A stretch of DNA of 64,000 nucleotides from Streptomyces sp. L2 (GTDB lineage Bacteria; Actinomycetota; Actinomycetes; Streptomycetales; Streptomycetaceae): the NCBI RefSeq assembly GCF_004124325.1, contig NZ_QBDT01000001.1, forward strand, positions 1,116,001-1,180,000. The letters are read 5' to 3'. The translations under genes and the position numbers were made by a program. Shown piece by piece: positions 33,852 to 42,318 of this stretch (its first letter is position 1; each line of letters starts with the position of its first letter). Under the pieces are notes generated by a model that did not search any database, had not been told where the DNA came from, and was given only the letters and a program-made list of their open reading frames with translations.

Positions 33852-34484
33852 GTGGGCCGACCGACGAGTGCCGCGCAGCGGCGGGTGATCGACGCCGCGG
33901 ATCCGGTGACCGGCCGGCTGCGGGCCACGCCCGCCCAGCTGGCGGCGCTGGTGAAGCGGGGCCTCGCCTTCCGGCATCCGAGACCGCCGCACGACCACTT
34001 CCTTACCCCGGCGGGTCATCGCATACGGGCGGCGGAGCCCGAGGCGGACACTCCACAGGAGGCCGCCACACCGGACGCCGGGGTCTTCACGGCCCGGGTC
34101 GGCGGCGAGGAGGACGCCCCGGAGCCGGGGCCGGCCCGGCAGCGCGAGGTGCACAGCGCCTGGCAGGGGCTGCTGGAGATGCGCCGGATGACGAACCCCG
34201 ACGGCTCCGTGGACCGGCCGTGCGGCTGGGAACGGGCGCACCTGGTGCGGTCGGCCGCGCTGGCCCTGGAGGCGGCCGGGCACCGGCCGGCGGGTGCCGG
34301 CGGCGCCGGCGGCTACCGGGTGCGGGCGACCCCGCAGCCCGAGGCGGTCGCCGTGTACGGGCCGGACGAGGAGACGCTGCGGGCGTGCGCGACCACGCTG
34401 GAGCGGGCCGGCTGGCAGGCCGGCGTCTGCACGGAACCGCGCACGGCGGTCCGCTACCTGCTGGCCTCGCCGCGCCGCGCGTGA
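33852..34484 (+). CDS. Conserved hypothetical protein
   Basis: A 210-residue protein from GTG 33852, with GGAGGGAG upstream. I know no named domain for it. The first part (RPTSAAQRRVIDAADPVTGR) looks like a short helical, possibly DNA-binding, segment and ends in a PPHDHFLTPAGHRIR motif. A variable acidic linker follows. The C-terminal half (about 95-205) is a compact alpha/beta region with a Gly/Ala-rich loop and AVAVYGPDEETLRACATTLE. It is soluble, with no signal peptide. Confidence 0.7.
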   Translation: MGRPTSAAQRRVIDAADPVTGRLRATPAQLAALVKRGLAFRHPRPPHDHFLTPAGHRIRAAEPEADTPQEAATPDAGVFTARVGGEEDAPEPGPARQREVHSAWQGLLEMRRMTNPDGSVDRPCGWERAHLVRSAALALEAAGHRPAGAGGAGGYRVRATPQPEAVAVYGPDEETLRACATTLERAGWQAGVCTEPRTAVRYLLASPRRA

Positions 34485-34535
34485 GGCGCGCCAAGTGTGG
34501 AGTACGGCGGGCGCGGCCGGCGTGTCAGGATCGGT

Positions 34536-34570
34536 TGATCAGAACTTCATGATCAGAACATCGTGATCAG
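34536..34570. repeat. 14-bp tandem repeat TGATCAGAACWTCR
   Basis: TGATCAGAACTTCA, TGATCAGAACATCG and a third TGATCAG start at 34536, 34550 and 34564. They lie 27-61 bp upstream of the thioesterase start and may be an operator array. TGATCA itself is a palindrome. Confidence 0.7.
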
Positions 34571-34596
34571 TGCGTCCACGAACCGAAGGGGAAGTC

Positions 34597-35019
34597 GTGA
34601 GCGAGCCGTTTTCCGTCCGCGTGACCGTCCGCGGGTACGAGACCGATGTGCAGGGCCACCTCAACCAGGCGGTGTACCTGAACTACGCGGAGCACGCCCG
34701 CTGGTCATTGCTGCAGGCGGCCGGGATCAGCCAGGCGCGGCTGATCGGGCAGGGCGTGGGCCCGGTGGCGCTGGAGACGACGATCCGCTACCGGCGTGAA
34801 CTGCTCGCGGGCGAGGAGGTCGATGTGACCTGCGCGTTCGAGTGGGGCGGCGGCAAGACGTTCCGCATGGTGCAGAGCGTCCGCAAGGCCGACGGTACGG
34901 TCGCGGCGGAGATCACCGCGGTGGGCGGGATCCTGGACCTCACGACCCGCAGGCTGGTCGACGATCCGTCGGCCGTGTTCAAGGAACTGGCCACCGACCC
35001 GGCCCTGTTCGGCCTGTGA
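34597..35019 (+). CDS. Acyl-CoA thioesterase (hotdog fold, 4HBT family)
   Basis: A thioesterase of 140 residues from GTG 34597, with AAGGGGA upstream. The active-site region ETDVQGHLNQAVYLNYAEHARW matches 4-hydroxybenzoyl-CoA thioesterase-like proteins, with the catalytic Asp in TDVQGHLN. The rest is a typical hotdog, for example GPVALETTIRYRRELLAGEE. It hydrolyses an acyl-CoA that cannot be named. An array of 14-bp repeats precedes it. Confidence 0.9.
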   Translation: MSEPFSVRVTVRGYETDVQGHLNQAVYLNYAEHARWSLLQAAGISQARLIGQGVGPVALETTIRYRRELLAGEEVDVTCAFEWGGGKTFRMVQSVRKADGTVAAEITAVGGILDLTTRRLVDDPSAVFKELATDPALFGL

Positions 35020-35095
35020 CGACAGGGCCCGGGGGTACGGCGGCGTACGTGCCGTACCCCCGGGCCGCCGGCCGCCCCGCGCGGGGGCGGACGGG

Positions 35096-36502
35096 TCAGT
35101 GCGCGGGAGCCAGTTCCTCGCCCGACTCCATGGGGTGGGCGACCTCCTCGGTCTGCTTGCCGCGCCCCAGGTGGTTGAAGAGCACGTTCAGCACGACCGC
35201 GGTGACGCAGCCGGTGGAGATCCCGGAGTCGAGGACGATCTTCGCGGTGTCGGGGAAGGCCTGGTAGAACTCTGGCGCCGTGATGGGGATGATGCCCACG
35301 GCGAGGGAGACGGCCACGATCATGATGTTGTCGTCCTTGTGCAGACCGGCCCGGACCAGGGTCTGGATGCCGCTCGCGGCGACCGAGCCGAACAGGACGA
35401 CGCCGGCGCCGCCGAGGACCGGCCGGGGCACGACGGCGATCAGTGAGGCGGCCATCGGGCACAGGCCCATGAGGACCAGGAAGCCGCCGCCGAAGGCGAC
35501 GACGAAGCGGCTGCGGATCCGGGTCATGGCGACCAGGCCGATGTTCTGCGCGAAGGCGCTGCACATGAACCCGTTGAACAGGGGGCTCAGGGCCGAGCCG
35601 AGGGTGTCGGCGCGCAGGCCGGCCGCGATGGTCCGCTCGTCCGAGGGGCGTTCGACGACCTCGCCGAGGGCCAGCATGTCGGCGGTGGACTCGGTCATCG
35701 AGACGACCATCACCACGCACATCGACAGGATCGCGGCGATGTGGAACTGCGGGGCGCCGAAGTGGAACGGGGTGGGGAAGCCGACCACGTCGGCGTGGGT
35801 GACGGCGTCGAAGTCGACGGCGCCGAACGGTATCGCCAGCACGGTGCCGGCGATCATGCCGAGCAGGACGGCGATCTGCTTGACGAAGCCCCGGGTGAAC
35901 CGGCGCAGCAGCAGCACGATCACCAGGGTGGCGGCGGCGAGGCCGAGATAGGTTCCGGAGCCGTAGTCGTGGGCCGCGGGGTTCGGTCCCTGGGCCCAGC
36001 CGAAGGCGACCGGGAGCAGGGAGACGCCGATCAGGGTGATGACCGTACCGGTGACGACGGGCGGGAAGAAGCGGATCGCCTTGCAGAAGACGGGGGCGGC
36101 GAGGAAGCCGAGGAGGCCGGCCACGATGACCGCGCCGAAGATCATCGGCAGGGCGTCGGACTTGTCCTTGGCGGAGGCGACGATCGCCGTCATGGGGGCG
36201 ACGCCGGCGAAGGTGACGCCGTTGACGAAGGGCAGGCGGGCGCCGATCTTCCAGATGCCGAGGGTCTGCAGGAAGGTGGCGAGTCCGGCGGTGAACAGGC
36301 AGGCGCCGGTGAGGAAGGTGAGGTCGGTGGCGGACAGGCCTACGGCCGCGCCGACGATCAGGGGTGGGGCGACGACTCCCGCGTACATGGCGGCCACGTG
36401 CTGCAGGCCGCTGGTCGCCATCTTCAGGGCGGGGAGTTTCTCGTCCACGGGATGGATCCCTTGGGGGTGGACGGGTGTCTCGTCGACGGGGCTGGCGGAC
36501 AC
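35096..36502 (-). CDS. NCS2-family purine permease (xanthine/urate type)
   Basis: A membrane symporter of 468 residues with about 12-14 helices. It has GLQHVAAMYAGVVAPPLIVG at the N terminus and the NCS2 signature QNIGLVAMTRIRSRFVV (about 305). ESTADMLALGEV, with its transport-site Glu, and FNGFMCSAFAQN are also typical. It should import xanthine, urate or uracil with protons. Its place directly downstream of the urate and 8-oxoguanine genes argues for a purine substrate. It lies in its own unit after a strong hairpin. Confidence 0.92.
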   Translation of the reverse strand: MSASPVDETPVHPQGIHPVDEKLPALKMATSGLQHVAAMYAGVVAPPLIVGAAVGLSATDLTFLTGACLFTAGLATFLQTLGIWKIGARLPFVNGVTFAGVAPMTAIVASAKDKSDALPMIFGAVIVAGLLGFLAAPVFCKAIRFFPPVVTGTVITLIGVSLLPVAFGWAQGPNPAAHDYGSGTYLGLAAATLVIVLLLRRFTRGFVKQIAVLLGMIAGTVLAIPFGAVDFDAVTHADVVGFPTPFHFGAPQFHIAAILSMCVVMVVSMTESTADMLALGEVVERPSDERTIAAGLRADTLGSALSPLFNGFMCSAFAQNIGLVAMTRIRSRFVVAFGGGFLVLMGLCPMAASLIAVVPRPVLGGAGVVLFGSVAASGIQTLVRAGLHKDDNIMIVAVSLAVGIIPITAPEFYQAFPDTAKIVLDSGISTGCVTAVVLNVLFNHLGRGKQTEEVAHPMESGEELAPAH

Positions 36503-36635
36503 GGCGGTTCCTCCGGTCGGTTAAACACGTCGGCTCTGACGCGGGTTTCATGGAGGTGGTGCGTGCGGTCGTGCGGGACCGGGTGGCACACGGCGGCTCG
36601 GGGAAGCCGGCGGGGGCCGGGGAACGGAGACCGTT

Positions 36636-36665
36636 CCGGGACGCGCGCTCGCACGCGCGTCCCGG
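36636..36665. terminator. Terminator between deaminase and permease genes
   Basis: CCGGGACGCGCG and CGCGCGTCCCGG form a perfect 12-bp stem over a 6-nt loop. A shorter GGACCC/GGGTCC hairpin follows at 36678-36694. It ends the deaminase transcript, or separates it from the permease. Confidence 0.8.
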
Positions 36666-36743
36666 AGACGGCCGCCGTGGACCCCGCTCGGGTCCACGGC
36701 TGCCGACCGGGAGCCGTCCCTCCCGGCCGGAGTCAGCGGCGGC

Positions 36744-38123
36744 TCAGGCCTGGTGCGCGATGCGCGCCAGGCGCTGGGCCTCGGCCCGCGTGGAGCGGGC
36801 GATGGCATCCTCGTCGACGGTCAGCAGTCGTCCGTTCTCGACGATCTGCCGGCCGCCCACGAAGGAGGCGGTGACGGGGGCGGCCGCGCCGAACACCAGC
36901 GCGGTCACCGGGTCGGCGATGGACGCGTGGGCGAGCGTGTCCAGCTTCCACAGCACGAGGTCGGCGAGCTTGCCCGGCTCCAGCGAGCCGGTGTCGGCCG
37001 CCCGGCCGAGCACCCGGGCGCCGCCGTAGGTGCCGAGCCGCAGTGCCTGCCGGGCGTTCAGCGCGGCCTCGCGGTGGGCGCCGAGCCGGTTGATCAGCAG
37101 GGCGTTGCGCAGTTCGGTGTGGAGTTCACCGGACTCGTTGGAGGCGGTGCCGTCGACGCCGAGGCCGACCGGTACGCCGGCCTTCAGCAGGTCGGGGACG
37201 CGGGCGATGCCGGCGGCGAGGCGGGCGTTGGACGAGGGGCAGTGCGCGACGCCGGTGCCGGTGCGGGCGAAGGCCGCGATGTCGGAGTCGTTCATGTGGA
37301 CGCAGTGCGCCATCCACACGTCCTCGCCGAGCCAGCCGGTGGACTCAAGGTAGTCGGTCGGGCCCATGCCGAACTGCTCGTGGCAGAACTTCTCCTCCTC
37401 CACCGTCTCCGAACCGTGGGTGTGCAGCCGTACGCCCAGGCGGCGGGCGAGTTCGGCGCCCTGCCGGAGCAGTTCGGTGCTGACCGAGAACGGCGAGCAG
37501 GGGGCGACGGCGACCTGGGTCATCGCGTCGGCGGAGGCGTCGTGGTGCCGCTTCACGGTGGCCTCGGTGCCGGCCAGGGCGTCGTCGAGGCTCTCCACGG
37601 CGAAGTCCGGCGGCAGTCCGCCGTCCGACTCACCGCGGTCCATGGAACCGCGGGCGAGGGTGAAGCGGACGCCCATCTCACTGGCGGCGCGGATGATCGC
37701 GCCGGAGAGGTCTCCGCAGCCCCGGGGGAAGACGTAGTGGTGGTCCATGGCGGTGGTGACACCGCCGCGGGCCATCATGGCGAGCGATCCCTGGGCCGCC
37801 GCGTACACCATCTGCTCGTCGACGCGGGCCCAGGTCGGGTACAGCGCGACGAGCCAGTCGAACAGGTTGTGGTCGGTGGCCAGTCCCCGCGTGATCCACT
37901 GGTAGAAGTGGTGGTGGGTGTTGACCAGGCCGGGGGTCACGAGGTGACCGGTGGCGTCGATGCGGCGTACGACGTCGTCCAGGCCCTCGGGGGCCCTGCC
38001 CGCTCCGACCGCCTCGATGCGGTTGCCGGCGATGACGACGTGACCGGAGGCGTGTTCGGTGTCGTCGGCGTCGACCGTCGCGATCGAGCAGTTCTCGATG
38101 ACGATGCGCTGGGCTGCTGCCAT
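36744..38123 (-). CDS. 8-oxoguanine deaminase (amidohydrolase)
   Basis: A cytosolic amidohydrolase of 459 residues. Metal and active-site residues are visible: VNTHHHFYQW (about 68), TAMDHHYVFP, RLHTHGSET (His), MAHCVHM (His) and GLGVDGTASNE (Asp). This combination fits 8-oxoguanine deaminases, which give urate and so feed the urate oxidase operon just upstream. Guanine deaminase or another aminohydrolase activity cannot be excluded. A terminator separates it from the uricase gene, so it has its own promoter. Confidence 0.87.
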   Translation of the reverse strand: MAAAQRIVIENCSIATVDADDTEHASGHVVIAGNRIEAVGAGRAPEGLDDVVRRIDATGHLVTPGLVNTHHHFYQWITRGLATDHNLFDWLVALYPTWARVDEQMVYAAAQGSLAMMARGGVTTAMDHHYVFPRGCGDLSGAIIRAASEMGVRFTLARGSMDRGESDGGLPPDFAVESLDDALAGTEATVKRHHDASADAMTQVAVAPCSPFSVSTELLRQGAELARRLGVRLHTHGSETVEEEKFCHEQFGMGPTDYLESTGWLGEDVWMAHCVHMNDSDIAAFARTGTGVAHCPSSNARLAAGIARVPDLLKAGVPVGLGVDGTASNESGELHTELRNALLINRLGAHREAALNARQALRLGTYGGARVLGRAADTGSLEPGKLADLVLWKLDTLAHASIADPVTALVFGAAAPVTASFVGGRQIVENGRLLTVDEDAIARSTRAEAQRLARIAHQA

Positions 38124-38188
38124 GGTTCGTCCTTTTCGCTCGGTGGACTCAAGGGGGAGGGCACGCAGGACCTCACGAGTCTTGAGTA

Positions 38189-38221
38189 CCGCGGCCGGGG
38201 AGCTGGGCTCACCGGCCGCGG
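38189..38221. terminator. Terminator after urate oxidase
   Basis: CCGCGGCCGG (38189-38198) pairs perfectly with CCGGCCGCGG (38212-38221) over a 13-nt loop, directly downstream of the urate oxidase stop on the minus strand. An ACTCAAG/CTTGAGT pair lies beyond it. Confidence 0.8.
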
Positions 38222-38240
38222 GTGCCGAGAGCGGTGAGGC

Positions 38241-39176
38241 TCAGAGGTTGGTCATGTCGACCGGGATGAGCTGCTCGGCGCCGTCCCGCAGGATGGTGGC
38301 CTCGATCAGGCCGTAGGGGCGGTCGGCGGCGTAGTACACGGCGCCGTCCTTGGCCTCGTTGTCGATCCCGAAGGGCGACAGGTCCGAGCGGAAGTGGTGC
38401 TTGTTGGGCATCGAGAAGCGGATCTCGTCGACCTCGTCACGGGAGTTCAGCACCCGCACACCCATCTCGAAGAGGGTCTGCTGGAGCGAGTACGAGTAGG
38501 TCTCGGCGAACGCCTGCAGCGCGTGCTTGCGCACACCGTTGTAGGAACGGTCCCAGTCCGGGGCGTGGGAGTCGACGCCGTCCCAGTTGTGCCGCCACCA
38601 GGTGGAGACGGTGGTGGCGAGGATGCGGTCGTGGTCCTCCTGGAGGGTGGTGTACTTGTCCTTCAGGAAGCCGAAGAACTCGGAGTTGGTCGAGTTCAGG
38701 ACGGTCAGGTCCTTGAAGCCGGAGAGCACCTGGATGCCGTGGCCGTCGTAGGTGACCTCGGCGACGCGGGTCTCCTGGCCCTGGCGGACGAAGGAGTGGG
38801 CGATCTCGTCCGAGCCGACGAAGCGGGCGCCGGACTGCGAGGTCTCGATCCGCGTCCAGGTGTATTCCTCGATGCGGATGCGGGCCCGGTGGATGGGCTC
38901 GGTGTCGTCCACGAAGTGGCGGGCGAGCGCGACGCCGAAGTCCTCGGAGCTCTGGATGCCGTGCTCCTTGGCGAAGGCGAACACGGTGTTCTTCGTGGTG
39001 TCGGTCGGCAGGACGTTGGCGTTGGAACCGCTGCGGTGGACCTCCTCCATGTCGCCGGACAGCGCGACGGAGACGTTCAGGTCCTTGATGTGGTGCGTGT
39101 CGCCGTCACGCACGATCTTGACGACGCGGTTCTCGGCCTTGCCGTACTGGTTCTGTCCCAGGACGAAACGGGTCAT
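38241..39176 (-). CDS. uox: Urate oxidase (uricase)
   Basis: A cofactor-free oxidase that turns urate and oxygen into 5-hydroxyisourate and hydrogen peroxide. It has 311 residues with two T-fold repeats. Visible are LGQNQYGKAENRVVKI, including the catalytic Lys, NVLPTDTTKNTVF with the catalytic Thr, and LTVLNSTNSEF(F/W)GFL. Bacterial uricases act as homotetramers in the cytosol. It is the last gene of the operon uraD-uraH-uox, 8 nt after uraH, so product and next enzymes are made together. The peroxide is presumably removed by the catalase at 43439. Confidence 0.97.
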   Translation of the reverse strand: MTRFVLGQNQYGKAENRVVKIVRDGDTHHIKDLNVSVALSGDMEEVHRSGSNANVLPTDTTKNTVFAFAKEHGIQSSEDFGVALARHFVDDTEPIHRARIRIEEYTWTRIETSQSGARFVGSDEIAHSFVRQGQETRVAEVTYDGHGIQVLSGFKDLTVLNSTNSEFFGFLKDKYTTLQEDHDRILATTVSTWWRHNWDGVDSHAPDWDRSYNGVRKHALQAFAETYSYSLQQTLFEMGVRVLNSRDEVDEIRFSMPNKHHFRSDLSPFGIDNEAKDGAVYYAADRPYGLIEATILRDGAEQLIPVDMTNL

Positions 39177-39184
39177 GGTGTCGG

Positions 39185-39586
39185 TCAGCTCCCTCGGTAA
39201 ACGGAGTAGCCGAACGGGTTGAGCAGCAGCGGAACGTGGTAGTGCTCGCCGGGTACCACCGCGAAGGCGATGGTCACCTCGGGGAAGAACACCGGCCGGC
39301 CGTTCTCGCTGTCCCGGAGCGCGGGGGCGTCCTGCTGGGCCGCGGCTTGTTTCTTTGCGAAGTACGTCTCGGTGTCGAACTCGATCCGTACGTGTGTGGT
39401 GCCCTCCGGCAGTGCCGGCAGGTCCTTGCACCGGCCGTCGGCGTCGGTCGCGGAGCCGCCGAGCGCCTGCCAGCCGGCGCTCTGCCCGCTGCGGGCGGAG
39501 AGCTGGATGGCGACGCCCTCGGCGGGGCGGCCGACGGAGGTGTCCAGGATGTGGGTGGACACGGAGGCGGTGGTGCTGGTGCTCAT
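39185..39586 (-). CDS. uraH: 5-Hydroxyisourate hydrolase (transthyretin-like)
   Basis: This enzyme hydrolyses 5-hydroxyisourate to OHCU. It has 133 residues, typical for HIU hydrolases. The three catalytic motifs are present: STHILDTSVGRPA, with the active-site His, the internal Arg and His of HYHVPLLLNPFGYSVYRGS, and the C-terminal tetrapeptide YRGS. It sits between uraD (4 nt) and urate oxidase (8 nt). Confidence 0.97.
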   Translation of the reverse strand: MSTSTTASVSTHILDTSVGRPAEGVAIQLSARSGQSAGWQALGGSATDADGRCKDLPALPEGTTHVRIEFDTETYFAKKQAAAQQDAPALRDSENGRPVFFPEVTIAFAVVPGEHYHVPLLLNPFGYSVYRGS

Positions 39587-39590
39587 GGTG

Positions 39591-40103
39591 TCAGGCGTCC
39601 TCTTCGACGAGTCGGGCCAGGCGGATACGGTTGATCCTGCCCAGCTCGGTGCGGACCGTCTCCCGCTCCTGCTCGGGCGAGTTGCCGATCCGCTCCTTCA
39701 CCGCGTCGCGCATCTGCTCGCCGGTCCGGCCGGTGGCGCAGATGAGGAAGACATGGCCGAACTTCTCCTGGTAGGCCAGGTTGAGTTCGAGCATCTCCGC
39801 CTTGAGGTCCGCGGAGGCGCCCGCCATCCCGGCCTGCTCGCGGGAGGAGGTCGGGTCGCCGGGCTTGGGGCGGCCGATCGGCGGGTGGCCGGCCATCGCT
39901 TCCTCGAGGTCCGCGGTGGTCAGCTCGGCCATGGCGGCGTCGCTGGCGGCGTACAGGTCCTCGACGGTGGCGTACGGCCGCTCGGCGAGCAGCCGCCGGG
40001 CCCACTCGGTGGAGGCGCACGCCTCGTGGAGGGCGGCGCGTGCCGCGTGGTCCTCCAGGGTGTTGAACCGGGCCAGGCCCGGGGGCGTGGAAATCGACGT
40101 CAC
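39591..40103 (-). CDS. uraD: OHCU decarboxylase
   Basis: This enzyme decarboxylates 2-oxo-4-hydroxy-4-carboxy-5-ureidoimidazoline to S-allantoin. It has 170 helical residues. The active-site segment is MAGHPPIGRPKPG (catalytic His-Pro), and the substrate-binding region is YQEKFGHVFLICATGRTGEQ. It is the first gene of uraD-uraH-uox. The TCAAC-N5-GTTGA repeat lies 75 bp upstream of its start. Confidence 0.96.
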   Translation of the reverse strand: MTSISTPPGLARFNTLEDHAARAALHEACASTEWARRLLAERPYATVEDLYAASDAAMAELTTADLEEAMAGHPPIGRPKPGDPTSSREQAGMAGASADLKAEMLELNLAYQEKFGHVFLICATGRTGEQMRDAVKERIGNSPEQERETVRTELGRINRIRLARLVEEDA

Positions 40104-40177
40104 GGGAGCCTCCGTGGCCGCGATGGGCCTTCGTGCTGAACGGGCTGCGGATAGCTAACGCCCTCGGAAACACCACG

Positions 40178-40192
40178 TCAACACTTTGTTGA
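40178..40192. promoter_or_regulatory. TCAAC-N5-GTTGA inverted repeat upstream of the uraD operon
   Basis: TCAACACTTTGTTGA, a perfect 5+5+5 inverted repeat, matches the repeats at allB and at the catalase gene. Confidence 0.65.
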
Positions 40193-40646
40193 AAATTCCC
40201 CCGCTACCACCGGCCGGTCTCAGCAGCCGGACGGACGCCGCGCCAGGAGCGGGGAATGCGGCCCTGCCCGGGCGGGGCCGGGGCGGAACCGGGGCCGAGG
40301 CGGGTCCGGGGCGAGGCAGGGGGCAAGGGCCGGGCCGGGGCCGGGGCCGGGCAGGGACGGACCAGGGCAGGGGCCGGACCAGGGCAGGGGCCGGACCAGG
40401 GCAGGGGCCGGACCAGGGCAGGGGCAGGGCCGGGGCAGGGGCAGGGCCGGGGCAGGGGCAGGGCCGGGGTGGCAGGGCAGGGGCAGGGCCGGGGCCCGGG
40501 ACCAGGGCCGGGACCAGAGCAGGGAGGGGCCGGGGCCAGGGCAGGGCAGGGGCCGGGCCGGGGCCGGGACCAGAGCAGGGGCCGGGACCAGGGCAGGGGC
40601 CGGGACCAGGGCAGGGGCCGGGACCAGGGCAGGGCCGGGGCCGGTC
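40193..40646 (+). repeat. Gene-less G-rich tandem array
   Basis: Nearly all of 40254-40640 consists of GGGGC, CAGGG and GACCAGGGCAGGGGCCG units of 16-18 bp, strongly purine-rich on the + strand. Runs of three to five G recur every few bases, so several G-quadruplexes are possible. It lies between the uraD promoter and the stop of the HTH gene. Reading frames through it are low-complexity and not credible genes. Confidence 0.9.
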
Positions 40647-41009
40647 TCAGGCCTCCTTCTCGCGGTTCAGGTAGTTGTAGACCGTGAAGCGGCTGACGCC
40701 CAGGGCGCCGGCGACGGTTTCGACGCCGTGCCGTACGGAGAAGGCGCCGCGCGCCTCCAGTATCCGTACGACCTCCTGCTTGGCCTTGCGGTCCAGGTCG
40801 GCCAGTGGCCGGCCCTGCCGGCGCTCCATGGCGGCCAGGATGTGGTCGAGGGAGTCCGCGAGCTGGGGCAGGCGTACGGCGACGACGTCGCTGCCCGCCC
40901 AGGCGAGGACGACGTCCTCGGGGCCGGCCTCGTCGGGCGGGAGGAACTCCCCGCCCATGGCGTCGACCAGCGGCTTCACGGCCGTGATGAACGGCTCCTC
41001 CCCGTTCAC
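40647..41009 (-). CDS. Helix-turn-helix regulator with DauR/YheO-type C terminus
   Basis: A 120-residue protein from GTG 41009. The C-terminal half (about 72-118) is a DNA-binding helix-turn-helix: KQEVVRILEARGAFSVRHGV, then VAGALGVSRFTVYNYLNR. It resembles the HTH of DauR/YheO regulators. The first 65 residues are an acidic domain I do not recognise. Its start overlaps the upstream stop (GTGA), so it is co-translated with the 85-residue gene. Its place between uraD and hyi makes it a candidate regulator of urate genes, perhaps through the TCAAC-N5-GTTGA sites. Confidence 0.83.
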   Translation of the reverse strand: MNGEEPFITAVKPLVDAMGGEFLPPDEAGPEDVVLAWAGSDVVAVRLPQLADSLDHILAAMERRQGRPLADLDRKAKQEVVRILEARGAFSVRHGVETVAGALGVSRFTVYNYLNREKEA

Positions 41010-41263
41010 CGGTCGCCCTCCCCGACCACGTTGACCTGGAGCGAGATCCGGGTGGCGCCGGCCTCCAGGGACTCGCGCAGCAGCGCGTCCACGGCGGTGA
41101 GCACGCGGTCCGCGCCGCCCTCCGCCGTGTTCCCGAACGGGCCGACGTCCACCGCGTCCAGCTCGGCCGCCTCGATCACCCGGCGGGCCGCCAGGGCGTG
41201 GGCCGGGGCCTCGTCCAGGTCGAAGGGTTCGGTCGTGAACTCCACTCTCAATCGCACGCGCAC
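41006..41263 (-). CDS. MTH1187/YqgV-like thiamine-binding superfamily protein (DUF77)
   Basis: An 85-residue protein from GTG 41263; a few nearby GTG codons are possible. The pattern VDVGPFGNTAEGGADRVLTA, then EAGATRISLQVNVV, matches small ferredoxin-like DUF77 proteins, some of which bind thiamine-type ligands. It overlaps the HTH gene by 4 nt. It is divergent from hyi, so the TTCC boxes between them may act in both directions. Its role in the pathway is unknown. Carboligase, a few genes on, uses thiamine diphosphate. Confidence 0.72.
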   Translation of the reverse strand: MRVRLRVEFTTEPFDLDEAPAHALAARRVIEAAELDAVDVGPFGNTAEGGADRVLTAVDALLRESLEAGATRISLQVNVVGEGDR

Positions 41264-41362
41264 AACCTAACGCGCGGCACCGATTTTCGGGCAGCCCCGC
41301 GGGCCACACCCCCCGGCCCGGGGCGGACCCCTCTTGACAAGCGGCGACACCCGACGGCAATC

Positions 41363-41398
41363 TTCCATTACGCAGAAACAAACTTCCGGATTACGGAA
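41363..41398. promoter_or_regulatory. Paired IclR-type boxes upstream of hyi
   Basis: TTCCATTACGCAGAA (41363-41377) and the perfect repeat TTCCGGATTACGGAA (41384-41398) start 21 bp apart. A TTGACA hexamer lies upstream at about 41334, so a bound repressor would cover the promoter. Confidence 0.75.
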
Positions 41399-41428
41399 AA
41401 CGAACCTACGGAAGGGAGCGCGACCCGA

Positions 41429-42268
41429 ATGGGATTTGCAGACCAGCGCTTCAACGTCAACCTGTCGATCCTCTTCACGGAACTCCCGCTCCTGGAGCGC
41501 CCCGCGGCCGCCGCCGCGGCGGGCTTCACGGCGGTCGAGCTGTGGTGGCCCTGGGTCGACTCCCCCACCCCCGAGCAGTCCGAGCTCGACGCCCTGAAGA
41601 AGGCGATCGAGGACGCGGGCGTCCAGCTCACCGGGCTGAACTTCTACGCCGGGCAGCTGCCGGGCCCCGACCGCGGTGCCCTGTCGATCCCCGGTGAGGA
41701 GTCGGAGAGGTTCCGCGCCAACATCGACGTGGCCGCGGACTTCGCCCGATCCCTCGGCTGCACGGCGCTCAACGCGCTCTACGGCAACCGCGTCGACGGC
41801 GTGGACCCGGCCGAGCAGGACGCGCTCGCCCTGGAGAACCTGGCTCTCGCGGCCCGGGCCGCCGACCGGATCGGCGCGATCCTCCTGATCGAGGCGCTGA
41901 ACCAGCCCGAGTCGCCCAAGTGCCCGATCGTGAGCGCCCCCAAGGCCGTCGAGATCGTGGACAAGGTCAACGCGGCGACCGGCCTCGGGAACGCGAAGTT
42001 CCTGATGGACCTGTACCACCTGTCGATGAACGGCGAGGACGTCCCGTCGGTCATCGAACAGTACGCGGCGAAGACCGGGCACGTGCAGATCGCCGACAAC
42101 CCGGGCCGCGGCGCCCCCGGCACGGGCTCGCTCCCGCTGGAGGAGCTGCTCGGCCGGCTGAAGAAGGCCGGATACGACGGCTGGGTCGGCCTGGAGTACA
42201 AGGCCGGCGACCGCCCGAGCGCCGAGGCCTTCGACTGGCTCCCGCGCGAGGCCCGCGCCGCGCGCTGA
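41429..42268 (+). CDS. hyi: Hydroxypyruvate isomerase
   Basis: This enzyme interconverts hydroxypyruvate and tartronate semialdehyde in the glycerate pathway. It has 279 residues, a TIM-barrel of the AP-endonuclease-2/isomerase family. It starts NVNLSILFTELPLLERP and shows AVELWWPW, LIEALNQPESPKCPIV and KFLMDLYHLSMNGED with metal-binding residues, then HVQIADNPGRGAPGTG. It is followed by the tartronate semialdehyde reductase gene (50 nt), clearly the same unit. Paired IclR-type boxes precede it. Confidence 0.95.
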   Translation: MGFADQRFNVNLSILFTELPLLERPAAAAAAGFTAVELWWPWVDSPTPEQSELDALKKAIEDAGVQLTGLNFYAGQLPGPDRGALSIPGEESERFRANIDVAADFARSLGCTALNALYGNRVDGVDPAEQDALALENLALAARAADRIGAILLIEALNQPESPKCPIVSAPKAVEIVDKVNAATGLGNAKFLMDLYHLSMNGEDVPSVIEQYAAKTGHVQIADNPGRGAPGTGSLPLEELLGRLKKAGYDGWVGLEYKAGDRPSAEAFDWLPREARAAR

Positions 42269-42318
42269 ACACCCCTGACGTCGCAAGGCAGTACAGCAGT
42301 AGAGAGGTACCCCCAATC

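Noticed and set aside
40186..40687. Reading frames through the G-rich array
   Set aside because: They consist only of Gly, Ala, Pro, Arg and Gln repeats and have no ribosome site. They are a by-product of the repeat.
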